Source: Tubiluchus corallicola | Lineage: Eukaryota > Priapulida > Priapulimorpha > Priapulimorphida > Tubiluchidae | Length of the DNA: 62,000 bases | NCBI GenBank assembly: GCA_030141605.1 | Contig: JAQGDQ010000486.1 | Span: forward strand, 1-62,000 | Reading direction: 5' to 3' | Shown here: positions 13,111 through 59,983 of the stretch, one piece after another | Position numbering within the stretch: the stretch's first letter is position 1 | How the letters are laid out: the number at the start of each line of letters is the position of its first letter | Program-made: the position numbers and the translations under genes | The notes under the pieces: generated by a model | Database searches by the model: none | The model's input: only the letters and a program-made list of their open reading frames with translations | What the model was told of the DNA's origin: nothing

Positions 13111-14133
13111 TCTTGTAAATTTAAGAAAATCACAGGAAGCACTTAAGTTGTCGTGGAAAGTGTTATAATGAATGAAACCAAAACAATGTAACAATGTGTA
13201 AGCAGATCCTTTTAACGGGCATATTCGAAGACCGTATTAGGAAAGTGAAAAATCGGGCTCCGTAACGGCCTGCGCAATGGTCCGTGGCACCTTCAAGCAA
13301 AATCTCAGCCTCCTGTGATGACAAGTATGCTCTGTGATAGCTTTAAAAATAAATGTGGCAATAACAACACCAACATCATCAACAACAGCATGGCCAGACT
13401 TCAGAAATTCCGCTGTTCGTACCTAGTCCAAAAAAGTTGTTAGACATATTAGCCTTTTATTAATTGTTAAAAAAGAAATTTATGGTGAAATTATGCCCCC
13501 TAGATGGAATGAAAGTGGTAGTTTTGCTTAAAAGTAAACTTGCAGCAGCCTAAAAATTAAAAGCCAAAAAATATTTATCTTATAATGTCATCTGGTACGC
13601 CAAGTTGTGCGACAATTAATGGGCAAGTCAAGGAAAAGGGTCCTCCTGCCAACTTCCTCCTCATCCTCCACTGAATTCCAAGAAAGGTTACTGTTTCTCT
13701 GTTATATTTTTGTAAAATAAACTTTTCATTTTAATTATCATCATCCTCGAGTGTGAGATTTATATAGTCGATTATATAATGTAAGTCTAAATGCTTTTTA
13801 GACGCTTAATGAATTAACGCCCACTCATCAGTTATAAACGCCCACGCTGATTCGCACACCCAACATGTGCGACCTTGTCACCATTGCCTTACCATTTTAT
13901 TCGTTTATAGGCTAGTCTAATTTTGCCAGAATTATTCTGCAGTTAAGGTGCAGTCAGATATGGGAGTGATACGATTTAAAATCACTTACACACTGCAGAA
14001 GTACCATATAACTTCTATACAAATGAGTCTTCCTTTCCTCAACTGGTCTTCAATTATAGGGTTACTTTTAATAACATAAAGCAATGTCTGCAATTTCCCC
14101 GATTCTCTACGCATCAGTTTTAATAAGTTTATG
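13111..14133. other. non-coding stretch, nothing recognised
   Basis: No open frame with protein-like features and no clear repeat boundaries. Confidence 0.4.
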
Positions 14134-14193
14134 CTACCACTACCACCACCACCACCACCACCACCACCACCACTACCACCACCACCACCACCC
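14134..14193. repeat. (CCA)n microsatellite
   Basis: A near-pure CCA repeat with two CTA interruptions. It creates a false poly-Gly/Ser reading frame on the minus strand. Confidence 0.97.
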
Positions 14194-17100
14194 CAAGCCA
14201 ATATATAAACCTGGAAATCAGAGAAAATAATTTATAGTCATTACATCGCAAGGTTCCATCTACCACAATTTAATGACCAGCAAAGATCGTTAAAAACAAT
14301 TAAATAAGTCAATTGAAATTCAGTTTATTTCACCATCAAACTACAAATACATGTACAAATTATAATTGTGTAATTGAAAAAAAGAACAAAACTAAAGTAA
14401 ATTTAACGAGTGTACAAGTGCGACATATTAAGAAGATAATTTGCTATTAAGTTCGCAGCATGGTAATTACGAAGGACCTTGTTAAGCCTCTATGAAATGC
14501 GAAATAAAGAAGGAAGAATGAAGATAATGAGGAAAGAGAGCCTTTGAGAGAGGAGAATACAGAAGTGCTAAGTAGCAGTTAGTTGAAAGAAGTCGGAGAG
14601 AAACAAGTCGAAAAGGAAACATAATATAAGAAAACAATGACCATGATATATGATGTCTTATCTATGATAAACCCCATTGAATACTATGAATACCCCTTTG
14701 TTATTTCGCTATCACCTGATTGTTTACTAATGGATGTTCGTTGGTGTTCTTCGCGAAAAAAATAGCCATAAATACTCTAATAATTTAGCCTCACGAAAAT
14801 AGTCCAACCCAATTATATTTCTGAGTAAGAGTGTATTTTATCCCCGCGATTCATTGAGTTGCAAATACAATGCTTCTCTATTTATAATAATATAAGAATG
14901 TGGAACACGACCCATAAGCCGACTTGTAAATTAATATGGAGCAGTATCGCCTATTGAGAGTTTTTACACGCTGCAGAATAGCTTTTTGTCAAGTTACTGA
15001 GGAGTGGTCAAACGAAAGCTTTTACATTATAATCAAACCACGAGATGTATTCATAAGTAGATCTTGGCACAGGTGTGGCTGGTATCGTCCTGGTTTATTG
15101 CACGACTTCAATGTCTTTGTGGTTTTATATATTAAAAATATATTATATATTAAAGATATTATATTTATATATTTGATTATTTGAAGAGTTGCGACGTCAT
15201 ACTCTACATTTCTCTGTCGGTCAGCTGGTTATCATCTTATAGACGGTTGTCCTTGATCATACGCCAGATTCAGGTCTCACCACAAACACCAAGAGTAGAT
15301 GAAATAGTGCGCATGATACCAAGTTGATCAATATGGACTGTGAAATTTATTGGACTAAATGATGTTACTGAAAACATAATGAAAAATTTAAAACAAAACC
15401 CTTTTTATAAATGGATTACGTCTGCATATTTAGTTTCACTAAATTGTTAGTAACAACCGTCCATAACTTTTTGCTGTGACTATATTTCTGCATTATTTTT
15501 TGCGATCAAACTGAAAATATCTTTGGCTCTGAATCCTTCGAAACGTCCATTGAAGTGGCTAAAGTAGTAAAAAAGTACAATACACGAACATTTTATCAAT
15601 ATCTAAAGTTTTGTTTAAGTTGATATAACGATTTGTTTTGGTTGATATAGTTGAAGTTTTAGCTGATGTAGCGTCCGTATAACAAAGTGGACTTATGTAA
15701 GCAGTTTGTCTCTTTACATTTATGTTTTTATTATTTCATAGATTATTTTATAATGTATATTTTAAATGAATTAAAACAAATAAATAAATTTCGACAGTTA
15801 AAGTAACCTCGATCACGAAAGTCATGTAAGGCAGGAAAGTGTTTATGGTAAATATTTAAAACAAATTGTAGACTTGCAACACACGCTGTAAAGATTTTGG
15901 CACCACTGCATGAGTTAAACAGTGTGACGTTGTGAACGTAATCGAATATTTATATTTCAAATCAGAAGATACTAATGGGACACTGGGCTTGTACAATCTA
16001 CTTGGCAAAGGGACTAATGATGATTGCTTGTTGTAAGAGCCCGATTGTTTCCTACTTGTTCATTTTGGATTCTTCTGTCTCTTTCATCCGTCATCTCCGT
16101 AGGGTTGATGACCCTGAATGTTTTCTTTCTATCCCATCCATTTCTTTTCCCTGGAGACGATCTTCCCAGAAAATCTAAGCTTGAATAATCGCCACTCTTA
16201 GATTCACAATTCTTTATGACAATCTTCGTAATTACAGGGTGCATTGAGTCGAACAGAGTGCGAAAATAATTGTGTATTTTTTCTAGTGGCATAATCCAGA
16301 AAATGCACCGTCCAATCGCTGTTACAACAATCAATACAATGTAATTATTGTACCTGTGTATGTTATTACCTGTAAAATATAGAACCAGTTCTCACGCTAT
16401 GGCGACAATAGCCAGGCGAAATTGATATAGCGTCTTTTGTGATAAACTGCTGTAAAATGTGGGTTTAATAATACTTCTTATAAGGATACTCCCAGCCGCA
16501 GTAAGGGCATTGCAGGAACACTTTTCGGAGAGTTTAGCCAATTTCTGTCACCGGAAGTGACGCAGCCGGTGGGTTCCGCTTCAGATTCAAGTTTATGATT
16601 TCGGGTGATTTCATTTTCATTTCAAATGATAAATGGCTTACAGGGATTTCGTGGAATTTAAAAAAATCTAAAAAAAAATGTGTCTGAATACGAAAACGTT
16701 CCATTGTGGCGGTAATTCAGTGTGGACATGAAGTGGTGGTGTACATCTTATGATTACTTATTACTGCCGAGGTTAAGGGTGCCTAGCCAACTTCCAGACG
16801 GTGGTTATGTACTCAACTTTTATCTATTTCACCTTTCAATTTGAATTTCATTTTTCAATTTCAATTTTCATCTACTGTGGATTACTTCCATTCCCTTGGT
16901 CATCCATCCATATGTTTATCAGAACTGTCTGGCTTTGCTTGTATTTTCAAACATTTGCAGGACAGTTGAGAGTACGCAACTGTTACTGAACCGAGCTTCA
17001 TTCTGTCATAATTTTTTGTTCTGTGCATTTTTTATCTGTCTGCTTCTATTTAAACTTTTTCCAATAACTGAGCTCAATATTTCCCACATAACCACGCTTC

Positions 17101-20100
17101 ATTTTCTCGGCTTTCATTGTATTTTACTGGTTCATATTTATTATCCATCGGTTTTTATTGAGCCTGGTTTCTTTGAACGTATTCATGTCCGGCCTGTGTT
17201 ATCAATATTCTGTTTTATTAATTCTTGCATGTATAATGCTTGTTGTGACGTCATTCGAAGACGAGCTTGCGTGCATAGTGAACAAACGTTTATCGGCAAA
17301 CTTATAAATCTCTGTGCAAATTATTAAATAAATGGAAAGTGTATTTACAGTTGATGCCCGTGTTTGCACAGATTGACACTAGATGTCGATTTGTTTGCAT
17401 CGCCATATTTTGCAGTTCGTAATCTGTGTCGTAAATTGAAAGTGTTCTCATTTGTATGATGGCATTCGTTTTTCTTTCATGATAGTCTAGCTTCCTTTTT
17501 AAATATAGTTTTAAAATTTGTCTTGAAACAAGCTTGCTTTATCATTTATCATCATATCGCTTATGGTGGGCATTTTTGTCAATTTCTTACTAGTTCGTCT
17601 TTCCACCAGAAGCCATTTAGCGCGGCAGGAGTGGCTAGGTTTTAGTTTAACTGGGCTGGATTTGTATCAAGATGTAAGCAACAGTAAAGAAATGTAACGT
17701 AGAAGAGCAACTTAAAAGGATTATTTAATTGAGTAAAAGCTTTTTATTTTAAAAATGCATTTGTTTCTCCTAAGAGCCACTCCTCGTTAAAGTGAATTTT
17801 TCGAGGCTGCTGCACATTGTTGTTAATTTAGCAGTTATTTTAAAACTTTCACGTTTGGCTGTAGATTAAACTAGATCTTCACGAGTGTGAACTTTGTACA
17901 AATATTTAGTGATCGATAAAAAATGAGTGGAAAAATCTATGCCTTAACACTAAACAATGTTGGTTGGCAAAAAACTTCACGCTGTTTTTATTACGAAAGA
18001 TACAACGCTGAAACACTAACAACGTGAACGATGGTGTGATTATTCATTGAGCCTGTGGGCGCCATGTTTCCCTTGCGGGAAGGTCTATTATGAGTATTTA
18101 TCCACGTGGTGTTTCTGTTGTATCCTGCTTGCATTTGCCCTTCGGAATTGAGTGCACAACCACAAAGTTCTGTTCCTAGCTTTGTCAAGTTGTTCTAATT
18201 AGTGAAGAAGCAAAGCAAAACCTTTGATTTACGTTTTAAGTCTAATTTAGGCTTGTAACAGTCCATTTTTGCCTTTGCACAAGGTCTGATGAAGGGCACC
18301 AGAGTGACTAATAAATGAGAGAGAAAGAACGGAGAATTGCAATCGCATTCCAGAAAAAACATTATCTGGGATCAACCCAGATGTCCAAAGTGAGAGGTTA
18401 GATCTCCAAGTAAGTGAGTAAAAATTTATTTCCAGCCGATTATTTACATAAAAACACGAGCCATAAAGCTCTTTATCGACTGTAATTAAGTTAAAAACCT
18501 CCTTCCCTACATAAGTATATAGTTAAATGCATATTAAAATACAGCTGTATAAAAGGAACAATCAAATTAGACAAAAGTTGCACGTTAAACCTGATTTCAT
18601 TTTAAAACGTAATAACAAAAATATTAACGCTGGTTTCACAAAATAATTAATAATACTTAATTAGGACCTACAGTATTTACATAAACAAATTCCGTCATCC
18701 CATTTACTCAGCTCTTTCAAAAAAATTTTGAAAATACTTGCTTCTTTGCAAAGATTTGGTGAACTATTCACAGCAGCGGGCCTCTGTATCGCAAACTTTC
18801 TTTTCGAGGAAATGATGTAAACGCGAGAAGAGTTATACAAGAGAATGAGTGTAACTATGCCTAATTGCAAAAATCTGATTTGTAAGAGATTTGTAAAATC
18901 TGATTTGCAAAATCTGAAAGAACTAGTAAAAACGTCTTTCTTGTGTTGCTGTGTGGGCTGCAAGATATTTTTACATCCACATGTTTGCAAGTTTCCATCC
19001 TATCTTGTTCTTCGTTATTTGCTTTACATGGACTGTTAACAATGAGTTGACTGTAACAGATGCAGCAGCTGACAGTACTTGAGTAATAAGTACGTGCTAA
19101 AAGTACATATTCATTCCACATTCACTGGGTAGTGAGGGTAGGTTTACATAATGAAGCTAATCATGTAGAAACTGACTTCATACTTGTGTAAGCATACTTA
19201 GTATATTCGCTCTGTAGGGCAAATACAGTAACTGTAGTTTCTCTACACTTTTGAATTTTGATATATTTGTATGTAACGTGGTGCAGAGATTTTGTACAGT
19301 ACAAATTACGACACAAATTCACTCGATTTCGTTAATTTCGAAATCGAACAGCTTTTATTATTACCTGAGAGAAAGTTCTGTTCGACTGAGCATTGCACAT
19401 AATTGCCATGGGGTAAATGCCAATACATCACTCTGTGCCCTAATTCGTGACCTTTTTCATTCTTTTTGTTAAGCCAAATTCTTCTTATGTTTGTTAGCTA
19501 ATGAAGCTGGCCCACTTATTCAGACCTGATCCAGTAAGACGTGGTTGCGAAATGACAGTCGCACGAAGCACCCCTTAAAACTTTCTCGAAATGCTAATGA
19601 AGCAAGAGGTAACAGGAGATTGATATCCATTACATTTCTAATACATTGTAAATTATATTAAAGTGCGTGTATGCTCACAAGTTATTACGTTTACCGCTAC
19701 GTGGAGCCACGTCGAGCAGCATTGCTGGCGCTGACGGTAATGCGCGAACATTTTGATGCAGGTGAACAATTTTGACATCACCTAGCCGAGCATACATGTG
19801 TTTAATACTCTGTCTTGCGGATATGTGATCGGACGTGTGGGCACTGAGTCTATAGTGGGTACGCAAATTGCAAAATTTGCTTCTTTAATACGCGTGAAAT
19901 TTCACATTCAATTAACATTTACGCGTTAAAGCTGACCGGCGAATATTGAATTCTATTGTTTGGTGTCCTCGCTAGGCTGATAAAAATCTTGCTAATCCAA
20001 TAATACGCAGCCAGTGAATACTTAGATGTGACCTCTCATTATGAGGGATAAAATGAGTTGGCTATAGAATGCAAAGTAGTGTGTGTGTTAAATAACAATT

Positions 20101-21420
20101 AATAATCGCTTTCGCCTTTAAAGATATGACACTTGATGAACCTGGTTTTTGAACTTTCTGTTAATGTTATCCGTATCGCAGTCTTCATCGATAATTACTC
20201 GATAATTGATTACAGGTAAAAAGTACGGTTTAAAATTGCGGTAATGACAGTGCAGTGATTGAGCTACCTGGTAATGGCAGGTCGCTTCATTGTGTGTTGA
20301 CTATGTGACCTTTTTTATTATCGGCCAAACCTGCTAACTTTATTTTTACTTTTCTGTCTGTTTATAGTTTAGTTTATTGCTCCAACCAAAAAATTGCATC
20401 AAAAATACAACAAATAAGAGACATACCATTACTACAAAACAGATAACAGTTTCTCTAATTAAGAAACATTAATTTAGGTGCATTCAACAGTTTAAAAAAC
20501 AGATAAATTAATGTTAAAAAATATGCACAGAAAATCGTATGTTAAAGAACAGCCACTGATTTACAGATTTAAAACATTATAGGACTTATAAATTCATTAT
20601 ATAAAACAATATAATGTATTGTTAGCTAGTGGGTGTCAATACTTTTGTTTTATGACTAAGTAATAGAGTGCAGTCCTTCATAATTAACAGGTATAACTGT
20701 GGCATCGTCTCTAAAGAATTGACGTTTCGCAAAACCGTTACTTTGCCTAAAATGTATCGGGATTTTACCCCTTGAATTGTGACGAGTGATGAGTTAATAA
20801 CAGTGTTTTTCAGACACAAATTTCTTGACGTGTTCGTTCCGCTAGCCAGTGTTTTAGTACTGTGTAATTATAAAAGCGTTTTCGAAGCGGCATCTTGGTA
20901 CTTCGATGTCATGTGGTGCTCAACTGTGCAACTCTGCTAGATGCTGTAATTACCTCGTGTTATTAAGCTGTCAACGCTGCTCTAGAATTTTATGTAAACT
21001 GCGTTCAGCTGTGGCAAAATCGACTCGCAATCTGAAACGCTTTTTTGCCAATTTGTCAAATGTGTCGCTAGTTCAGAAGGGCCAGTGTTCTTCTGTCGTA
21101 CGGACGTGAAATATTGAATTCAGTTTTTTTTTGCTAATTGGGTGTGGTGTGAATGTCTTTGTTTAACTGTTCCTGAATAATTACGTCCTATATATTTATA
21201 TGATTTATGTGTCATCAGATGTGAAGTTGCGCATCGTGCAAAAATGAAAAAAAAAACAATATTGACTCGTAGGACGCACTTTCATTACATGTAGTAAATT
21301 TGAATATCTTGAGTGAGTAGGCCATAAAAACATTGTAATATAGTTGTGAAGTAGTTCAGAAACATGACTTCATTCTTAGTCTCGTCAAGATAGTCAAAGA
21401 ATCTTTAATAAATTACCAAG
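14194..21420. other. non-coding DNA upstream of the PLEKHA-like gene
   Basis: No coding exon can be supported. Three spots look like 3' ends of eroded LINEs because an AATAAA-like motif is followed by a short simple tail. They are about 14316-14400 on minus, the AAACAAATAAATAAATTT tail near 15770-15790 on plus, and about 20360-20420 on minus (GGAGCAATAAACTAAACT). None carries an ORF, so these are suggestions only. The stretch would be intronic if upstream WW-encoding exons of the gene lie outside the window. Confidence 0.35.
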
Positions 21421-21458
21421 ATGCCAAGCGTGCTAGCTGGTGTTTCTGTTCAGAAAAG
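21421..21458 (+). CDS. Alternative first coding exon A of PLEKHA-like gene
   Basis: An ATG with A at -3 and two in-frame TAA stops 12 and 15 bases upstream opens a 38-base coding segment (MPSVLAGVSVQK plus two bases) that ends at a consensus AAAAG|GTGAGC donor. The two leftover bases are exactly the phase required by the acceptor at 25558, giving a Ser codon at the junction. The other first exon at 25462 has identical length, phase and AAAAG ending, which supports both as mutually exclusive starts. There is no transcript evidence here, so the exon is inferred from splice signals alone. Confidence 0.5.
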
Positions 21459-24400
21459 GTGAGCGGAAATATTTTAACATTTTCACATTGTTTCCGAATT
21501 TTTGCGTTTCATTTCGTTATTTTTTCCCTTTTACACCCATGACAAAGTTGCAGTTCTAGAAGTTTGATTAGCGAAATACTGAAACTCTCAGAAATCCACT
21601 TGGTATGAGCTTGTGCTGCCACCTGTATGCTTGTTGTGAAAACGGTGAAATAGTAGTTCAAATCGGTTACAAGACATGTACCGTTACTATAAGTAAATAT
21701 AGGAAGGAAATCGCTGGCTGTAATTTGGATTTCATAATATAAGTCATCGAGATCACTTAGATGTTGACGTTGTAATCTATTTATAGTTCTTCCATTTTGT
21801 ATGTTACTGGAGAAAGTGTTAGTAAAGTAAACGAAATTGCGTGATCAAATGTATGATAGCTGACTTTTGTTGGATTACTATTAATTATAATACAATCCTG
21901 TTTCGTTTTCGTTGTGTTAATTCCGCGCTTAAAAAGTGCAATTTGAAGGCGATTAAAAGTTACATAGACGACTTGTAACACCATTAATATATCCGATATT
22001 AAGTACACTGCCTTGATTCTAAATGCTTGCAATGTATTTGCATTTTTTAATTTCCTTTTAACTTTTTTATTATTTATTTTACTCATCTGCACGTTGCATA
22101 TTTTTTAACAGTTATTTGTTCATTTGTATTTCATTAAATGATTTCGCTATATGCTACTCGTGTACTAAAATTATGATTGTTTATTAAAATTACATAAATT
22201 CAAGTCTTAGTTTTGCTTTCATTTCACTGCTTCCCTGCGTTTTGCAGGCGAGTAATGAATAACTAGGATTAGTTTGCAAAACTGTAGTAGGACTGCATTA
22301 CTCTCATGCAAGCAGAGATTAGGGATATTCTTGGTGATGCGAGGGTTGAGAAAAACAAAAGAGCAGTAATTACGTACACAATGCGCGGTAATTATGCACG
22401 CTAGGATGAGGAGTGGAATGCACTTACTTCTAAATTGTTCAGCAAGAAGGTTTGGAGAGGGAGGATGGTGCTAGAGCTAGATGATTGGATAAAATTATTG
22501 TTTTTCTGCAGGATTTGATGTGACTAATTCATTTTGAATTGTACTATCTGCCAGTTAGTCATTTGTGTAGCTGCTTCTATAGCTATTGTTATCGTCAGAG
22601 TTAAATAATTTTTGCATATTTTCATTTGTAAATTTAGTGGTCTTTGTTATGCAATTTCTGCGATTCCTCGAAGATTGCTTTGCAAGGTATGTACAAGTAG
22701 AACGTAGCTAATGAAGCCTTACTTTTGAACACCTTTGCTGGTTTATACAACGTGCGTATGAACTTTTCTGTGTGGAATTGATTGTATTAAAGTTACACGT
22801 ATGAAATCAAAATCACGGTTTTTGTCTAATTGATTTATACATGAAATTTGATGAAAAATTTGCATGGGCAACTGAATTCTTGTTGTGCACGTATATGTGT
22901 AGGTTATTTAAGTCACAGTGATTGCACAAAGCCTAGTGTTGCCATCTACTTTGAAAAATCTTAACTTTGACGTTACCTCTAAGCAGCATAACCGACTATT
23001 CTTCCAAAAGCCAAGCTTATTCATTATTATAATGTCTACATTATAATAAATTAGCTACACGTATTAAATAAAATACATACATATTTTTATTATTTCCATA
23101 ACAATAATGATAAAAAACCAAGCAGCTGCACTGTTTAGCATGAATATTTTAATCAAAAAAATAATCTGCATGACACAGCTGTCACGTAATCGCAACCTCA
23201 TTGTAATTTTGCCACTGCGACTAGTTTGCAATCGCAGCTCTTGGCAATTAGCAGACATTCGCAGATTAGAAATAGCTATCACCTGTGCAGGTATGGTAAA
23301 AGTAATCAACGACAGGTGTTCCTAGCAGGAATCGTTGTTAAGATGTGTACATTAGCTAAGAGTCAGAGTTTATAATGGAGCTTTCTGTTATCTTTGCATG
23401 TCCAAGTTATAGCGCTAGAGTTGTTGCGCTGCGAGGACTCACTGCATTTGTAGTTAGACTGCAGAAAGCTGAATGTTTGTGACTTGCAACGAAATTATGC
23501 ACAAATGGATTTCATCATCGAAGAGCAGTTTGTGCGCGTAAGTTCATTTTTAACACGTGGGATTGCTTGTGTATGCATTTTATAGCACAGTAAGTTATTT
23601 ATAGCCATCCACTCGCCATACACTGTTAGTAAAATATTTACACTTTGATTACCTGGTGTGTAACTTAACTTCTGTGATGGTAAGTAAGATAGTTTGGTCT
23701 GTAATGGCATACATAAAAAACTTATAAGTTTGGTTATATCGTGTTAGCTGCTGTACTTTTCAAATTTGTAAACATAGCTAGCTGCTACGTTATTTACTGA
23801 GTTCTTGCAGCGAATACAAATTAAAAATAGGTAGCTTGGCGCGCTGATAATTGAATATGTCTAGTAATTAGCCTTGGACTTTGTACTCTCCGTACATTAA
23901 TTAAGGGAAAGACCTGGCAGAAGCTGTAAGGAAAAGTTACTTTAGCTCGTGCACGATAGAATTTTTTTCTTTTTTATTGCAAACTTGGTATATTACTTTT
24001 GCGTACAATACTCTTAACCCTCACTGTCATTGTGCCACTCACCCGAGTAGAATAATAGGTTGTATAATACCCTGTGTGCTAATGACACCTTATAGGTATT
24101 TAAATGTAATTAACCAGATGCTGGTTGATTGGCGTTGGCTTCAGTTTATTACTTAGCCGGGGTTTAGTTGTGGTTTCTGTAAGCTCCTGGTGGCTTCACT
24201 GATAATTGCTCACGTTGTGGAGGAACAGTCGTGCGAATAATGATGTAAGTCGTGATTTCGACAAGTACTGTACGTAAGTTTTTTATTATAAATTGCGCTT
24301 CGGGAACAGCCGTATAACAAAAAAGCATAAAATTGCAGATTTTTTATTATTGCGTAGATTATATTTCGGAAAAGTCAAATTACTTTTGAAAATTATTTAG

Positions 24401-25461
24401 AAAAACTGAAGAATGCGTATTATTAACATTCTGCTGAACATTATTGTCATCCTGCGTTATTCATATTTGATTGTATGACTATATCGTTGCAAAGTCTACG
24501 AAAATTACTAGCCATCATGTTCACTAAAACTGTAAAATTTTTACCTTTTTATCTTCGTAAATAACATATTGTAATACAAAGTTCACATTGTTTACAAAGT
24601 TATTAAAAGGCAATACCTTATAAGACTTTTCTTTTCTTGTAAATTGATGTCGCCACGTATTTTTCATATCTTACTGTTTAAGAATAATCTAGAAAGGTTT
24701 AACATTACTTTTATTTATTAATAACAAACCTTTAATAATATTAATAATACTGTATTGTTTAAAGAATAAGGCGTTTAAAACAGTGTAAACTTCATAGTAA
24801 CAATGGCGTGATAAGTCGTGCAGAGCCCCACACTGCAAAATGAGAAAAACATCCTGCGCGATAAGGTACTAGTTTTCTATCTTAATAACAAAACATCCTT
24901 TAGGAGACTTTTTACTAACTGTGGTGTTGTATATAATCTAATTTCAGCTGAGTTTTAATGATTCATCAACTTGAGAATGTTTTATCTTTACAAGCGCCAT
25001 GCAGCCTACCTTGCAAATTGATGTATTATAGTATTCCTCGAGGGAAGCGAGTGTACTGTAATTAATAGACCTATCTAAAGTAAAAGATCGTAAATTGCCC
25101 AAGTTTTCGAATAACCTTCGTCACCTCTTGCCATGTTGGTGCATTTTTCGGCAAAGTAGGTCTAGGCCTTTGTGAAAAGAGATAACGATTATTTGTCACT
25201 ATTTTGCAAAGTCATAATTTTGCGTTTTGTGGACCAGGCAGGACGTGCTAATGTTGAAATTCAAATATTCTCCGTGGTGAGTTAATAGCTTTTTCGTTTT
25301 TCTTCGGTTATCCTGGTTTTTTTTCGTTGTTTTCTCGCTTTATCCTTTAGTTTTTAGACGTTTTGTAGGTGGAGCAGTGTATAAGGAAGCATTTGGAACA
25401 GGTGTCGAAGGAGATTTTTAATCCTTGCGCTACTGTGATTTGTAGACATTGTCTAGTGACA
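21459..25461. other. intron/upstream region between alternative first exons
   Basis: About 4 kb of AT-rich DNA with no supported exon. For transcripts starting at 21421 it would be intron 1. For those starting at 25462 it would contain the promoter. I see no strong TATA or CpG-rich block in it. Confidence 0.4.
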
Positions 25462-58817
<33,356 letters not shown>

Positions 58818-59825
58818 GTATGTAAATAAACAAATGAAAAAAATGTATTTATATACATTTACTTATTTATTTGCTAGTGTCAAAAATACATACAATGCAA
58901 AAGACAAGAGGCAGACAGTTTCAATTTTGAAATATTTTACTATTTATTTTGATATTGCATTACAGTTTTCAATTTATTAGTAGCATAAAAGAATATTTAC
59001 ACATTGTATTTAAACAATTTAAACAAAAATAGGCAATAAATAATACAGCAGTTAGTCATGGGGAGTACAATAAAAATAATTCATTACTTCATTTTGACAT
59101 AGCCATTGTAGTATCAGGTTAAGTTGCCATATAGCGACATTACAGACAAACAAACAATTATTGATAAAACAGTTATTATAAAATCGTTCCTGTTAGATGT
59201 TGTAGTTATTTTATAACTCATGAATTTTAATTGTTATTGACTTATTTGCAAAAGAGTAGAAAGTGAAACATCATTGTCAACAAATTATCGTTATTTCAAC
59301 TTTACTGTATTAAAAGAACTCCGAAATACTAACTGATGTGTCAGTTTATTAGAAATGTCACTTCTGCATACTTTACTAGACAGAAGTGCACTAGATGGTT
59401 GATAAAACCATTATGTAGACATCACAGCAGATCTGGTGCAAAAGTTCATCTAAAATATTATTTCTTAGATTTAGAAGATGTTTTAAAATCTGTCCTGTTG
59501 CTATTCTTCCCTGTTGCTAATCAATCAGTTTTTATTGACTTCTGTCCATTTTCTATTTTTGCCTGTGTTGTCAATTTAATTTCCTGTCATTTGCTAATAA
59601 TCACCTGGCCAATTCATTATAATTGGTTAATGAATGTCGTTAATGGTGACTGTGGCTGTTAATTATTAATGTAAGCTTACAACACTGCTTGTATTCATTA
59701 ATTATTTGCTATGAACGTGATGTGTTAGCTCTGCATTCATTGTTAAATGAACTGACAGCTACTTTGTTGCTGTTGTATCTTCGGTGCGCAGCAGAGTGGT
59801 CATTTTACAAGCAGATTAAGATGGG
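58818..59825 (+). other. Intron 16, 5' part, AT-rich
   Basis: Intronic sequence following the GTATGT donor. Nothing coding or repetitive is recognised before the LINE ends at 59826. Confidence 0.6.
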
Positions 59826-59950
59826 TAGATAGATAAAAAGTTTATTTGCATACAACAATTGCAGTTAAAAAACTGAACAAAATAGCATTTACAATTAAAA
59901 AGACAATTAAAAGACATTAGCAGTAAAGTGCAAACAATAAAGTAATGAAA
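59826..59950 (-). mobile_element. LINE 3' terminal fragment with (TATC) tail
   Basis: Read on minus, the segment ends AATAAACTTTTTATCTATCT, a poly-A-signal-like motif followed by a short TATC tail. This is the same style as the larger LINE next to it. It has no ORF. It is probably a very short 5'-truncated copy of the same or a related family. Confidence 0.5.
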
Positions 59951-59983
59951 AACATACTAAGATCATAGAAAGTGCGATACTGA

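Noticed and set aside
13986-14201. Gly/Ser-rich minus-strand frame
   Set aside because: Produced by the CCA microsatellite; the remainder has no protein-like features.
16896-17327. 143-codon plus-strand frame with many hydrophobic residues
   Set aside because: Phe/Leu/Ile richness reflects T-rich DNA; no signal-peptide-plus-domain pattern, no conserved motif and no splice context.
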